DNA of 64,000 bases from Niebla homalea. Taxonomy: Eukaryota > Ascomycota > Lecanoromycetes > Lecanorales > Ramalinaceae. Positions 32,238 to 44,733 of this stretch are shown piece after piece. Under the pieces are notes generated by a model. That model saw only the letters and a program-made list of their open reading frames with translations. It ran no database searches and was not told where the DNA came from. Location of the stretch: the NCBI GenBank assembly GCA_019925105.1, contig JAHGAU010000018.1:620001-684000 (forward strand), written 5' to 3'. Made by a program: the position numbers and the translations under genes. The first letter of the stretch is position 1, and the number at the start of each line of letters is the position of its first letter.

Positions 32238-35200
32238 ATTTACCTATATCTTCTTAATTATTCGCCTTTTTTAATTTATCGTATAATTCTTAATTTTTAA
32301 TATAGTTTATAATATATTAACTGTAAATTTCAAGAAGTTTAATTTAAAAACGTTAATAAATAATGTATTTTTATTTAATTTAAAATCTCGTAAAAAATAT
32401 ATACGAGATAAATAAATAATTTCTTTAAGCCTTTTTTAAATTATAAGTAATAAGTCCTTTTCCTTATAAAAAAGCTTTTTTATAATAAGAAAAGCGTCGT
32501 TACTTAATATATTTCTGTCTTAATATTTATTTTTATCTTAATCTTTTATTTATATTCTAAATGTTTTTTTTTTTTTTTTTTTAACCTTTTAACTTTTAAC
32601 TTTTTTTATATTTAACCTAGGCGATTTAATTTAGCTTATCTTTTCTATCTTCCGTTTTATTTTTAATTTACTTGGTTTCGTTTTTCTTTATAGTATACTT
32701 CTGCTTTTTTAAGCTTTTAACTTTTAATTCCTTTAATTCTTTTAACTCTTTTAGAATTTAGAAACGTATAACTTAATCTATTATATCGTCTCCCCTATTG
32801 TTCTTAAATTAATTTAGTTTATTTAGCTTTAAAGTAATCGTTAATAAAATACTTTAATTTTTATAAATAATTAAAGCTTCTATAATAAATTATCTATTAA
32901 CCTTTCTTTATTTTCCTTTCGTTAATACTTTTTAGCGGGTTTAATTACTAATAGTATTATCTAATTAATTAATATTATTATTACTATTATCGTCCGCTTA
33001 AATAACTGGTATTAATACGGGTGATTTTTTAATATTAAATAGTTTTATATTAGAAGTTTTCTATAAGCGATTTAATATACAGGGTTTTAATATTATCGCC
33101 ACTATATAGTTATTAAGAAGAAACGTATATAGGTACGTATTAATTAAATAATTATTATATAAAAATAGAAAAAGAAGTAATAGATATATAGCTTAATTAA
33201 TAAGTAAAGTAAGGGAGGTATACGATATAAATAAATTAATAACGAGATTTTAACGTAATTATATTATCCGTAGGTAGGTATAAGGCTTAATATTTTTAAA
33301 GATTGAGAATTTTATTATATATATTATAATATTATAAAAATTTAATATTCACGTATTAACTATATTAATCCATATAATAAGTATATAATCCTTATATAAC
33401 TCTAGGCTTATTACAGAAATTTAAGGATTATTTAAAATAATATAATTATTATATAATATAAAGTTAAATCTAAATATTATACTCGTAAAATCCTATTATT
33501 TATTTAAGACTTAATATAAATCGGGGGTATTAAAGAATTATAAAAGATAATTATAAATAAGTACTTAATATTATTTAAACAATAGTATTATCTATAAAAA
33601 GTTAATTAATATCTTTAAATTATCCTTCCTCCTTAATATTTTAAATTTATTATTTTAATATTATTTATTTGTATATTTTACTCTTATTATATTATAATTA
33701 TATTAAAGACTTTAATCGTAAACTTATTTTTATTTGAGACTATTATATATAGCGGAATTAATATTCGTAAAGTTAAGTTATAAGTTTATAAGTACGTAAG
33801 CCCTTTATTAAGTTAAAATTGCCTTATTAAATTAGATATTTTATTAATATTAATCCTAATATATCCTTTTTTATTGATAAGTATATAAAATACTTTTTAT
33901 TTTATATTATATAGCTTAATAAATATCTTATAGCGAGTTTTTTAATACATCTTTACTAATTTCGATATCCTTAAATAATTAAATATATTGCGGTTTTATA
34001 TATATTGACTTTACGCCCGATTCTGCTACTATATACTTATTTTAAAAATTATCCTTATATTTACTTTTTCGGTTTTTTTAACCTTAAATACTTAATAGGA
34101 TTTCATATTATATATATACTTACTTCGTAATTTTAACTTAAGGCGAACCTTTAATTAAATTAATTAAGAGTAGGATGTTTACTATATATACTTAACTAAA
34201 ATAACTTAATTTATATATTTATTATTTAATAATTTTATATTTACCCTGTATATTACATTTTTAACCTATTATAATATTATTATTAAGTGGATGGCTTTAA
34301 CTTTTCTCTTAAAAAATCATTAAAAAATCATATACGCCTCTAAAGTCTCTTAAGGTCTTCTATTACCCGCTTCCGTTCTTCTGTTTTATTTATAAGTCTA
34401 TTAAGCTTTATTCTTTATATTTTAATTACTCTTAATACTAAATTTATTACTTCCTTATTAATCCCGGAATCTTAAGTATTTATAATTATACTTCGTAATA
34501 TTTTACTTTTATTCGCTTCTTAATTATTTAATATTAATTTAAGATTTTTCGGTAACCCTTAAGATTTAAAAACCGTATAATTGCTTTTCACGTTAATAAA
34601 GTTAATAAAATAATAGCCTCTTTAAAATTAAATACCGTTAACGATAATATAAAGTATAAATTACTTATTAAAAAAGGAAAAAGAATTTAAACGATAGCTT
34701 ACGTTATTAAAAATAATTATTAACCGTAAGTTAGAAAATATAATTAACTTAATAAATATAATGTTAGAATTTATTAAAATAACTTAATTAGAAAATAAAC
34801 GCGATATAAATAATTTTAATTTTAACTTTAACGGATTTAAAGATAATTTAAATAATAATATTAATAATATTTAATCATATAATAAATTATTTCCGTTACT
34901 TTTAATTAAATACTTTAATAACGACTTTAATAAATTATTAATTAAGGAACCGATATTTACTTCTGTAATTCTTAATATTAACTTAAATATACTTTTTTTA
35001 TTTTAATAATCTTCGATATTTAACCTTTTTATTAAAGTTATATAACTTAAAATATGTATTATGGAATCGACCTTTTATATAACTTTCGTACTTTAATATT
35101 AAATTATTAATTTTAATAAAGGTTATTATTAAAGTTTACTTAAAGTTTTCGTATTATTTATTAATTTAAATAAGTTAAAATAATTATTATGTGTAATAAA

Positions 35201-35490
35201 AACGATTAAAAAGTATATAAAGAATAATTATTAAATATTAAATTATAAGAAGTAGAATTTTAACTTAATATTAAGAATTTACCTAATAAAAGTAAAATTA
35301 ATAATAAGTTTAAGGAAAAAATAATATTTTTTAATTTTATTAATCCCTTTATAATAACGTTATTATTTATTAACTTTTTAAGTAAAATTTATATAAATAT
35401 AACTTATTAAGTTAATAATCCGATAAAACTTTATTATTCTTTAATTTAAGGATCTTTTATTAAGGGTTATTTAAATTAATACGCGAAAAT
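32238..35490. other. AT-rich stretch, unassigned
   Basis: About 3.2 kb of RIPed sequence. A T-run is at about 32564-32582. Minus-strand frames around 32600-32950 are Lys-rich with many stops. The right part probably contains the 5' region of the Tnp2-like transposon that follows, but no terminal repeat could be identified. Confidence 0.4.
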
Positions 35491-35499
35491 AATTAATAA

Positions 35500-37300
35500 T
35501 ATAATATTATTATTATCGGACTTAATTAAATATCGTTACGATTGAATAAATTATTATTATATTAAAAAAGAAAAGTATTATTACGGCTATATTTTTACGG
35601 TTATGCTTAACTATATTACCGAATTTATTAAACTTAATATTTTAAAGTTTTTTATTTATTTATTATATAGCTTTAAGTATTCTTTTAATTTAATACTTAA
35701 ATCATTTTTTATTTAATAAGGTTTAACCGAACTTTTCCTTTTAATAAAAAAAGAATACGGTATCTTTATAAAGAACGTATATAATATTATTATAAATGTT
35801 TATTATAATTAACACTTTAAATATATTAAAATCGTATATTATAATTAATTTTATATAATTAACTATATATAATTTAATAAATATATAATAATTAAGTTAA
35901 GCTTTATAACCCTTTCTCATTAATATTATTAATCTATAATAAATTAAAATTAACTTATTATACGCGTTTTAAGCTATTAAATTTTAATAAACGTCTTTCT
36001 TTCTATATTCCGGTTTTAATATTTATTAATAACTTTACTTTATACTGGAATATATATAAAGTATTATTAAGTATTTATATAGTAATAATTAATCTTTTTT
36101 AAAGAAAGAAAAAGCGGTATATAAATATATTATTTTTAACCTTAAGGCTATATAACGCGGACTTTAAGGATATTATTAAAATCCATTTACCCGGATTTAT
36201 TACTTTAAATAAAGGATAACTTATAAATATTAACGGTAAAAAAATACTTTTAAGTATCTGTACTTTTACCTTTATAAAAAATATAAAATAATAAACAAAA
36301 AGTAACCGTTTTAAATTTATTTTATTTATATTAAAATATAAGAAATACGTTAATATTTAAAAAAAACCGGTAGATCTTATATATAATATATATTTATATA
36401 AAGAAACGTATTTTTAAATCCTTATTAAGCGTTATAAAGTAAAAACGATAAAGGATAACGAAAAGTACTTAAAAAGCCTTAATATAAAACCTGAATAAAT
36501 GTTTTTTACGTTTATTTCACCTTTGTTAAATTTAATTTAATTAGATTTTTTTAACATAGCTTACTTAAAATTTAATAATATTATTAAGTAATCTTAATAT
36601 TACTTAATTAAATATATTTTTATTCAGATTAACCTAAACGAATATTTAAGGTAATTATAGCAGTTTCCTTTATCGTTTAAATAAAAATAATTATAGTTAA
36701 TTTCTTACTTATAATCTTATTATATATAAGAATACGGTAAATTATTTATTTTAATATTAATTATTTTATATACTTAACTTTGATTATAATATATTTAAAG
36801 TTATTATTTAAGGGCCATTAAAGAAATTATATCGGACTATATAAGTCTTGAAAATATTAATTTAATTATAATTTATTTCGTCCGTATTACTTATAGTAAT
36901 ATTTTAATTTTTTCCTTAAGTTTAACTTTTTATAAATAACGATTTCTTAATAATTATTTGTTAATTAACCGTAAGGCTTTTTAATTACTTTTTAAATACG
37001 CTTTTTTTATATTATTTTTTATCTTTAAGAAAGGTAATTTCTAGATTTTTAATTAGAATATTACCCTTTTTATTTTAAGTAATATAAATAATAATAATAT
37101 AAATATAACGGACAATAATAATAATATTGAAAGTAATAATAAAGATGTATTGAACGATTAAGAAAATATATTCTTATAAAATAATTTTTAAGAACTTAAT
37201 TAAAATACTTTTTAAAAGTTTACGGAAAGTTTTAAGATTTTAAATAAAATATTAAAAAAATTAAAAACGTTATAAAAATATTAATTACGTTTTAATGTAC
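35500..37300 (+). pseudogene. Tnp2-like (EnSpm/CACTA-type) transposase remnant
   Basis: The plus strand reads YIPVLIFINNFTLYWNIYKV near 36005, then ADFKDIIKIHLPGFITLNKG at 36157-36216, ININGKKILLSICTFTFIKN, then LISPLLNLI-like, NNIIKQ-like and YSLSEHGK-like segments up to 36760. In order these match fungal transposase-domain proteins of the Tnp2 class, which have a ...FIDDFTLYRN...NGEKT...AFIGDM...SPALDLILSRP...HSEF.GI arrangement. TAA/TAG codons replace Gln and Trp, and catalytic aspartates are changed. A DNA transposase would have moved the element by cut and paste. Ends are not defined. Confidence 0.55.
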
Positions 37301-38420
37301 GTTAATTTATACTTTATTAACGTCATTAATAAGTATACGATACCGAATAATATTATAATTTTTTTAAGTAAAAATAAATACCGCGGCTTTAAGAAAAATA
37401 TATAATATATAAATTACCGGGATATTATTTCTACTTTAATAATAAAAAAAGCCCTTTATTAATTTATTAAATTCATAATTATAGGGTTATTTAAAATTAA
37501 TAAATTAAAGATTATAGGATTACTTTAAAAAGTTTATTAAGGTTACCCGATTTTTCTGGATAATTTACTTTTATATTCTAAAAAATTAAATTAAGCCAAC
37601 GTTATTAATAAAATTATAATAATAATATAAGCCGATTTACGTTATTAATTATTAATTAAATTGAATAAGCTACCTTAAAATTATATTTTTAATATCTTTA
37701 ATTACGTTATTATATTTAACTGTTTTTAATTCTTAAATTTATTTTTAAGAATAATAAAAAAGGTATACCGTCATAATTATAAATATATTAATGCTTTTAT
37801 TCCGTTAAGAAAAAAATTTTAATAATATAATAAAATAACTTTTATAAATCCGTAAATAAAACGGTTTTATTTTTAGCTTTTATATTTTTATGAATTCAAT
37901 TTATTTAAATACTTTATTCTAAGTTATTATATATTTACTTCTATTAACTTATTTATATTGTCTTTTATTTTTTTTATATAATAATTTATTAATATATATA
38001 GCAATAAATATTCTAAATATCGTATTACTTTTAAGGTAAGAGATTTTATTACTATATTATAAGATTAATTAATTCGTATTAATAATATTTTCTTATATAA
38101 ATTATTTATTAATATTATCCTTTTTTTTACGTTAATTAAACTTATATTAAACCTTAAGAAACCCCGGGAGGATCTTATTTTTAAGGCGTTATTCTTAATT
38201 ATTTTCAATAATAAATTAATCGTCGGCCTTCTTACGATTTCAATAACGTAGTATTACCTCCTTTACGTTATAATAAGTTATACTATTAATAAAAAAAGGC
38301 TAACGTTAAAAAAAGGTAATACGTAATTATTACTTTATTAAAATTATAATATTTAATTTATATAAATATTATAATTTAATTAATAACTATAAATATTGAT
38401 AATTAAAGTTAAGGTTTAAA
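37301..38420. other. RIPed tail of the transposon region
   Basis: AT-rich sequence with no readable domain. It may hold the C-terminus and 3' flank of the Tnp2-like element. Confidence 0.4.
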
Positions 38421-38429
38421 ATAAGTATT

Positions 38430-40530
38430 GAGTGCAGGGCCGTACATGCGACATGAATTCCGTTTATATGATTACGCGTAATAAGCTTCTTAGCATCGAG
38501 TGATATTGGGCTTATTACCTTGAGATATTAAGATTAATAAGCGTTAAGTTAATTCACTCGCGTAAATTTAATAAGCCAGATATAAACTGTTATAGATGTT
38601 AAATCCTTAGCTTCAGGCTAAAATGATAAAACTCTACTTATGTTCTCCGTCCTACTTTAATAATTATAAGACGAATATTATTAATTAAAGTCCGTTTACG
38701 CTATTTATACGTTATCTTTAATTAACTTATAATATTTCTTTAGAGCTAGCTTATCGTATTACGTATCGTTACTAAGAATAAGACCGTAATTATAGAGTGT
38801 TTATATCGCCGTAAATTTAGCGACTTATATTTAAATTATTTAATACGATCGGTGCGGCATAAAGAGATTAACTTAAAATTTAGTCTGTTAATTCCTTTAA
38901 TTATATTTGATTATCCTTACTGGCTAATTTTATAATTTTCGTATAATACGCCGATTTATAATAAATTTAAGGCTAGGTAATTATTTCGTAAACCCCGCGG
39001 GGTTAAGTTTCCTTAATATAAAAGAATACCTTTATAAGCGCTCTTAAAATTAATATAATATTAAAGGGGTTTAGTTAATAGTAAATTAGTACGAGGATAA
39101 TAAGGCTCTTATTGGGCCTTTTTTTTCTAGTTATATTTACTATAATTTGGTTAATACCCGCTTAAGATATTATTAAATCCTTCGCTATATTAAATCTAGG
39201 AAATTTATAATATACTGTCGGTTATTGAATAGTATGATAAATTGAAAAAAATTTTAATTATTAATATTCCATACTTATCCTTTACGTTAACGTAGTTGTA
39301 AGCGCTTAAAGGATTGGAGCTTTTAAAGGCTAAACGTTAATATATATGACTTCTTTCCTTTTTATTATTATAACTTAATATAGAGTAGTTATTTAAGTAT
39401 AAAGATAAATATAAAGCGTTTTAATAACGTTATAATAATATTAAAATAACTATATTATTAAGTATATTAAGATAAATAATTAATCCTCATCCATAATTAG
39501 TACTCGGAATATCTTTAGGTAAATAAGGATATATATTAACCTGAACGCATAATATATATATATTTAAGATCTTAAAATAAATAAAAATTATTAATAAGAT
39601 TATTAATATAAGCTTTAGTTAAATTGATAATTCAGTATTTACGAGATTAAGGGTTAATAAAGAGGTTTAAGGTTTTAAAGAAAGTTAAGAGGAGTAATAA
39701 TAATAGGCCCCAATTTATACCTTTACTTTAAGCATTTTCCGTCCGAGTCCACCGGTTACGCGATTTATAATACGTATTTTAATAAGAAAGTAATTTTATT
39801 AAAGGATTAAAAATTAAGGCGGACGCGCTTATTTAAATTAATTATTAATATATAATGTAAAACGTATTATGAATTCAGTAATATAATAATTAAGCTTTGT
39901 TAATTAAATAAATTATTGATTAGGTATTAATATTATACGACGATTTAAATCTATTACGATTTAATTGGGATACTGGCTAAATTACTTTATTTTATATTAT
40001 AATAATTAAAGTTTTCTCTATAAACTCTTATTTATAAACATAATTAATTATTTTAATAAAGATAAAAATTAAGTAAGCCTCTTAATTATTAAAATCCTCG
40101 TCCGTCGGAAAGCGTTAATATCTTAATTAGGGTTCTTTTACCTTTTAACTTTAAATACTTGATAATTAATATTTTAAACTTAAATAATATGAAGACTTCT
40201 ACGTTTAGAAAGTAAATATTTAAGCAGATAAATATTAATAAGGATATTAAAGGGTTAAGAAGTTAAAAAAGAGATAAAGAAACTACTCCTTATGCGTTTA
40301 CCCGCGAAGGTATTTATAAAACGTAGTTACCGTTAAAAACTATAATATTTAAGAATTTAATATCGATATTAACTAAAGATATATAGCTATTCAAGCGTTC
40401 ATACCTTATGATAGTCTCTTAAACCGGCTATTAGTATTTATTACCGTATTAATAGCACGTATTACCAGCGGTAACCTTCCACGTAATCATACTGCGCTAT
40501 ATAAGGAGACTAATCTACATTCACGGGTAA
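38430..40530. other. island of milder base composition, no open frame
   Basis: About 2.1 kb in which CpA and TpG are clearly more frequent than in the flanks, for example 38435-38500, 39720-39770 and 40420-40530. No frame is open beyond what chance allows, and no element, rRNA or tRNA pattern is convincing. It may be host DNA that was single-copy and only partly affected by RIP, or an old element whose copies are elsewhere. Confidence 0.45.
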
Positions 40531-40533
40531 GAC

Positions 40534-40685
40534 TCTTGAAATGTAAGGTATAAGTTACTTAATTATTCTCTATATATAGAAGTGCGACTAAGTATTCCTG
40601 AATCCCGGCTACTCCAATTAAGGCTAGCTTCGGATCATATTTAATTTACTTGAGTACCGGGTAATTAATATAAGTACTTTTAATA
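40534..40685 (-). repeat. Copia-3 3' LTR (approximate)
   Basis: TCTTGAAATGTAAGGTATAAG aligns with the start of the Copia-2 LTR at 50118 (TATTGAAGTTAAAAGGTATAAG). The right end abuts a pyrimidine tract (TTTCCCTTTAAGC), the complement of a minus-strand polypurine tract. Boundaries are by analogy. This LTR keeps more normal bases than the element body. Confidence 0.5.
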
Positions 40686-41281
40686 TTTCCCTTTAAGCTT
40701 TAATATATATTACTTATATATTTATCTATTTCATATTATATTTTATTACTCTATTTAAGCTTTAATCTTTATATAACGTATATTTTATTTAAGTAATATT
40801 TTTAATAAGCTATTAAAGCTCCTTTATAGCGATAATCTTTATTCCCTTATAACGGTAATCTTTTATTTTCTTATAATAATGGTTTTTTTATAGTAAAATG
40901 CTTTAAAAGATTATACTTATAGCCTTAGATATATTTTACTTATTCCTTTAAGTTATAAAGCCGGCGTAACGATGGCGAGCTCCCCTATATTTTAAATTAT
41001 CCTTAAATAACCCCTTAAAGTATATAATTTTATCCGGGTATATTCTGGGGTAAATATCGTTTTTTATGATTTATTTTTTTTTAAAATTTTTTTTTAAATT
41101 TTTTACTTTATATATTAAATTTATATTAAAACGTATTCTTAAGTTCCTTAAGATTAATAATAGCCTCCTTATAAATAGCTTACAGCTTTTTTATAAGTAG
41201 TTTAAAGCTTATTTTAAATAGCTTAAAAATAGAGCTATAAAATTATTAATATTATTAATAAAGCTTTAATTAATATAAAGA

Positions 41282-41321
41282 CGTTCCGGGGGTACCTTAA
41301 GGTTAAGTACCTTACGGAACC
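41282..41321. other. imperfect palindrome
   Basis: GTTCCGGGGGTACC near 41283 pairs with GTACCTTACGGAAC ending near 41320, forming a stem with a small internal loop in otherwise AT-rich DNA of the Copia-3 3' region. Confidence 0.45.
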
Positions 41322-41934
41322 CGTTAAAGGGCTAATATAATAAGGGCTTCATTAAGCCGTTAACAACTTATTTATATGTTAAAATATACTTTAAATTTAC
41401 TTAATTATCTTTTATAATTTCTTAAAGTTAATATTATTAAATACTTATATACTTAATCCGGGTATAAAATATGGGGTTCTTGATAAAAGTTATAATATTT
41501 TAATTATTTCTATAAATAATAATAGCGGGGAAGTTCCCGGCTTAATATAATTAAATTTATTTGAAAATTACTTAAATTATAAAGCTTTTTTAATTATTTA
41601 TATTTATCCTATATATTTTACTTTATAAATAAAGAGAATAATTATAGTTTAACGCTTAAATTATTAATTGATTATAATACTTCTTATATTAAATACGTAA
41701 TCCGTAATAGATTTCCGGGTTAAATTTACGGTAAAATTAGAATTAATATAATTATTAAAAGCTTTTAATTTACCCTTATATATTAATTAGAAAATAACGG
41801 TAATACAGAAGTAATGTAAAATTCTTTTTATTAACGTTTAATAATATTTAATAGAATTTAAAATATATCTGTTAATTATTAAGACAGAGTAAGTAATATT
41901 TAAGTAAGTTTTAAATATAATATATATTAAAGAG

Positions 41935-43796
41935 TTGGCGAAGCTGAAATAGAAGGTTCAAGTAGGGGGCTTTGTTGACGATGTCCACCTCCTCGCCTAT
42001 AGTACGTCCATTCGTACGAACTGTTTGGAGCTGAAACAGGCCTATAAAGTCTGCCTGCAATAAGTAAAGACATATAAGGCCCAGTTCGCCCCATATAAGT
42101 ATAAACTCGTCCATATAATAAGGAGCCTAAAGCTATACGATATAATAGTTACAGTAGACTTAAGTAATATAACGGTAAAACCGGAAGCCAGTATTAAGGT
42201 ACTTAACTTATAGGTTAATAGGAAACTGGATTAAAAGGATTATATAAGAAAGGTTTAAAAGAAAATAATTTTATAAAAAAAAGGTCTCATTTACCTTACG
42301 GTATTAACGTAAAAAGCTATTTTATAGAAGGCTAAAACCGTTTATTAAGCGGTTATAAAGTTTACGATAACGTACGTAATAATTATTTAATATGTATTTA
42401 AGGGTATATTTAAATATAAGAAAGAGCTTATCCGGTAATTATAAAAGGTTTAAAACCGATACTTAAGAGTAATAAGTAAAGTATATAAAGTAACTCCCAT
42501 CCCGGTATTGGAATTTAAGGTCTTTATATTATTAATAAAGTTAACCTTAAATTAAATAATCGCTTAAATAAGGCTTAAAAAGGATATAAATTTAATGACG
42601 TTAATAGGAAACGAATGTATTTATTAAAACTATAAGAAACCTTAAATAAAAAAGCGTAGAAAAAAAATACTTATCCCCTTTACGGAAGTTAAATTAGAGT
42701 AAGTTAAAAAAGAAATTAACCTAATTTATATTTAAGAAGTTAATATAGGAATATATAAACTCTTATTAAAAGTAAGAACGGCGGAAGAAAAGAAAACTAT
42801 AAAAATAAAGTTAATAATAATTACCTTATAAATTATAAGGAAATAAATAAAATATTAACGTAAATATAAAGAATTAATCCCTTAAAAACGATAATATTTA
42901 ACGTTAAATAATAATAAAATTATTAATAAGTATCTTTAACGTTATAGGATTATAAAGAAAAGTAATAATATATTAATAATTTAACTCCGAATAAATAAAA
43001 ACGGCTTAACTTACTTCCTCTTTATTATATACGTTAATAACCGGATTAACGTATCTATAAATATAGATAATAAAAGTAGGACGCTATATACGTATTAATC
43101 TTTTATTTATTGTTTAAGGAGTATAAATTAAAATTAATTAAAAGGGTAAAAATTAATAATTATTATTAAATACTTATTGATAAAAAGGGTATTAAGGCGG
43201 CCGCCAGATTTATAATAATTACGGGCCTATTATTATAATTTAATTTAATTAAGGAAATAAATAAAGTAATTAAGAATTTAATTAGGAAACCTTATTATTA
43301 ACTTAAAGGTAAAAAATAACGGCGGAAAAACTATACTTAATAAGGGGTTAAGGGGGCTATAAATACCGGAGCGGTATAAAAAACCATATTATATCGATTA
43401 ATAAAGTTATATAGATAAAATAATAATAATATATATATCGGTAAGGATATTTAATAGTATAATCGGAATTTTAAAATTTTAATATTAAATAAACCCGTAA
43501 AATAACGGAAAAGCAATAGATTTAAAGGTAACTTTTAAGTGGATTTAATTATAATATTATAGGTTTTCTTAAAAAAAAATATATAAATAAATTTTTACTC
43601 TTTAAACGGCTATGGATACTCTTAGCTTTTAAAATATAAATAAAGGCTGGGTAGATACCGGTTTTTATTCCTAACGTTATAAATATCGGGTTTTTTACGG
43701 TTATTAATAAGGCCAAATGGCCGAGTATTAGGGAACGCCGGAATTAGCTTAGCTAGATCCGTAGTATAAATCAATCAATCAATCAATTAATATATA
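41935..43796 (+). mobile_element. 5'-truncated Tad1-like LINE, copy 5
   Basis: Plus-strand LINE inserted in Copia-3. It begins inside the RT at about 41935 and ends with the shared 3' block and tail AATCAATCAATCAATCAATT at 43796. The flanks TATATATTAAAGAG and TATATAAAAGAGTT look like an imperfect TSD. The first ~190 bp are un-RIPed and the rest is RIPed. Downstream segments (PEASIKVLNL, RYLRVISK, TPIPVLEFKVF, IKAAARFIIITGLL) follow the order of Tad1-like ORF2 C-termini. Confidence 0.85.
41965..42400 (+). pseudogene. LINE RT catalytic segment (F-V-D-D), copy 5
   Basis: From 41968 the frame reads GFVDDVHLLAYSTSIRTN and continues CLELKQAYKVCLQ, stop, VKTYKAQFAPYKYKLVHII. F-V-D-D is the catalytic box of RT, with both aspartates intact. 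It is followed by KPEASIKVLNL and TYL.VLT.KAIL-like motifs of Tad1 elements. The minus-strand open frame at 41911-42114 is a shadow of this RT segment. Confidence 0.8.
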
Positions 43797-44557
43797 AAAG
43801 AGTTTATGGTTAATTAATATTTTTTCCGGAACATTAAATTAACCTTATAGCTTTTAAATATAAATTTTAACTTATACTTTAACTTTATAGGGATATATAT
43901 AAAAATAATATTTTATTATTTATATTTTTTAATAACTTTTTTCATATAAACCTTTTAATTAAGTCGGAATACTTTATTTTAACGGTTTTTTATAATAATT
44001 ATACTTAAATAATAATAAATTAACCTTAAGTTAAATATATAAAATTAATTATTAAGTATTTTCTTAAAATTATAATACCTTCTTTAAACGGGTTAATAAT
44101 TTAAATATCGTTTATATAAAAAGTTATAATTATCCTATTTGCGGGGTATATTAATACGTAATAGTCCGTAAGTATCAACTTAAACCTTTATTTCTTTATA
44201 AAGGTAAAGAAGTAATAATATTATAATTAGGGAGATTATTTTAATTTATAAAGGGCTTTATTAAGTTTATAATATATGTTTATACTTTTTATTTAATTAT
44301 AAAATTACTCCATATAAACTTTTTCTTTAATTAAATTATTAAAAAAAAACCGTTTTTACGTTTATTTATTTTAAGTCTTAATTATTACTAACCGCCGCTA
44401 ATACGGGGTATAATATACTTAAATATAAGTATTTAAGTATTATTTTTAATATAAAAGCCGTATTTGTCCTTTTCAGTTAATTATTAATTGATTTTATAAT
44501 AAATATTTTCTATAACTTTATAATAGTCTTTTAACTTAAATAATTCCGGCTTATTCT
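43797..44557 (-). pseudogene. Copia-3 reverse transcriptase fragment
   Basis: The minus strand from about 44335 reads NLIKEKVYME, then YYKLNKALYKLKQSP-like (stop at Q), FFTFIKK.RFKLILTDYYVLIYP. This matches the Copia RT block (EEVYMEQPPGF...VCKLNKALYGLKQSPR.WY..L..FL...GF..L..D.SVF). The segment ends abruptly at 44557 against a Copia-2 LTR that points the other way. Confidence 0.7.
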
Positions 44558-44719
44558 TATTGAATGTGCAGGATCGCCACTTGGGAAATCACGTAATACG
44601 GATCAGATTAAATAAGGTAGACGTGCTAGACCCAAATAGGATAGCGGTATATAGTTTTATATATAGTCTTACTTTATATATAGTAATAATTAAGCAACTT
44701 ATACCTTTTAACTTTAATA
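44558..44719 (+). repeat. Copia-2 LTR, plus-strand copy
   Basis: TATTGAATGTGCAGGATCGCC...CTTTAATA, 162 bp, the same length as the two LTRs at 50118 and 56045. The inner 44560-44640 is little mutated. Confidence 0.75.
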
Positions 44720-44733
44720 AGTTATAAACCCGG
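44720..44733 (+). other. Copia-2 primer-binding site
   Basis: AGTTATAAACCCGG directly follows the LTR. Un-RIPed it would be GGTTATAAGCCCGG, as at Copia-1 (46695). It starts like the tRNA-complementary sites of Copia elements (TGGTTAT...). Confidence 0.6.

Larger units (their letters stand above)
40686..44557 (-). mobile_element. RIPed Copia-3 fragment (RT and 3' end) split by a LINE
   Basis: Sequence at 41550-41930 aligns with Copia-2 at 50740-51190 (for example TTACCCTTATATATTAATTAG). The part right of the nested LINE (43797-44557) encodes a minus-strand Copia RT. The element is truncated at 44557 by the LTR of a plus-strand Copia-2, so its 5' half is absent. Confidence 0.65.

Noticed and set aside
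32560..32585. poly(T) as a LINE or gene poly(A) tail on the minus strand
   Set aside because: No element body or TSD adjoins it. Similar T-runs (for example 53975) occur within elements.
39080..39130. AGTACGAGGATAATAAGG resembling the sarcin-ricin region of 28S rRNA
   Set aside because: The match is about 9 bases. Neighbouring 28S landmarks are absent or in the wrong order, so it is not rDNA.
38439..39690. possible long decayed frame on the plus strand
   Set aside because: The stop density over the whole stretch (about 30 in 400 codons) is what random DNA of this composition gives.
40385..40405. CAAGCGTTCATA, also found in 28S rRNA
   Set aside because: The similarity stops after 12 bases on both sides.
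41911..42114. 67-codon minus-strand open frame
   Set aside because: It is the complement of the well-preserved LINE RT segment with the F-V-D-D box on the plus strand.
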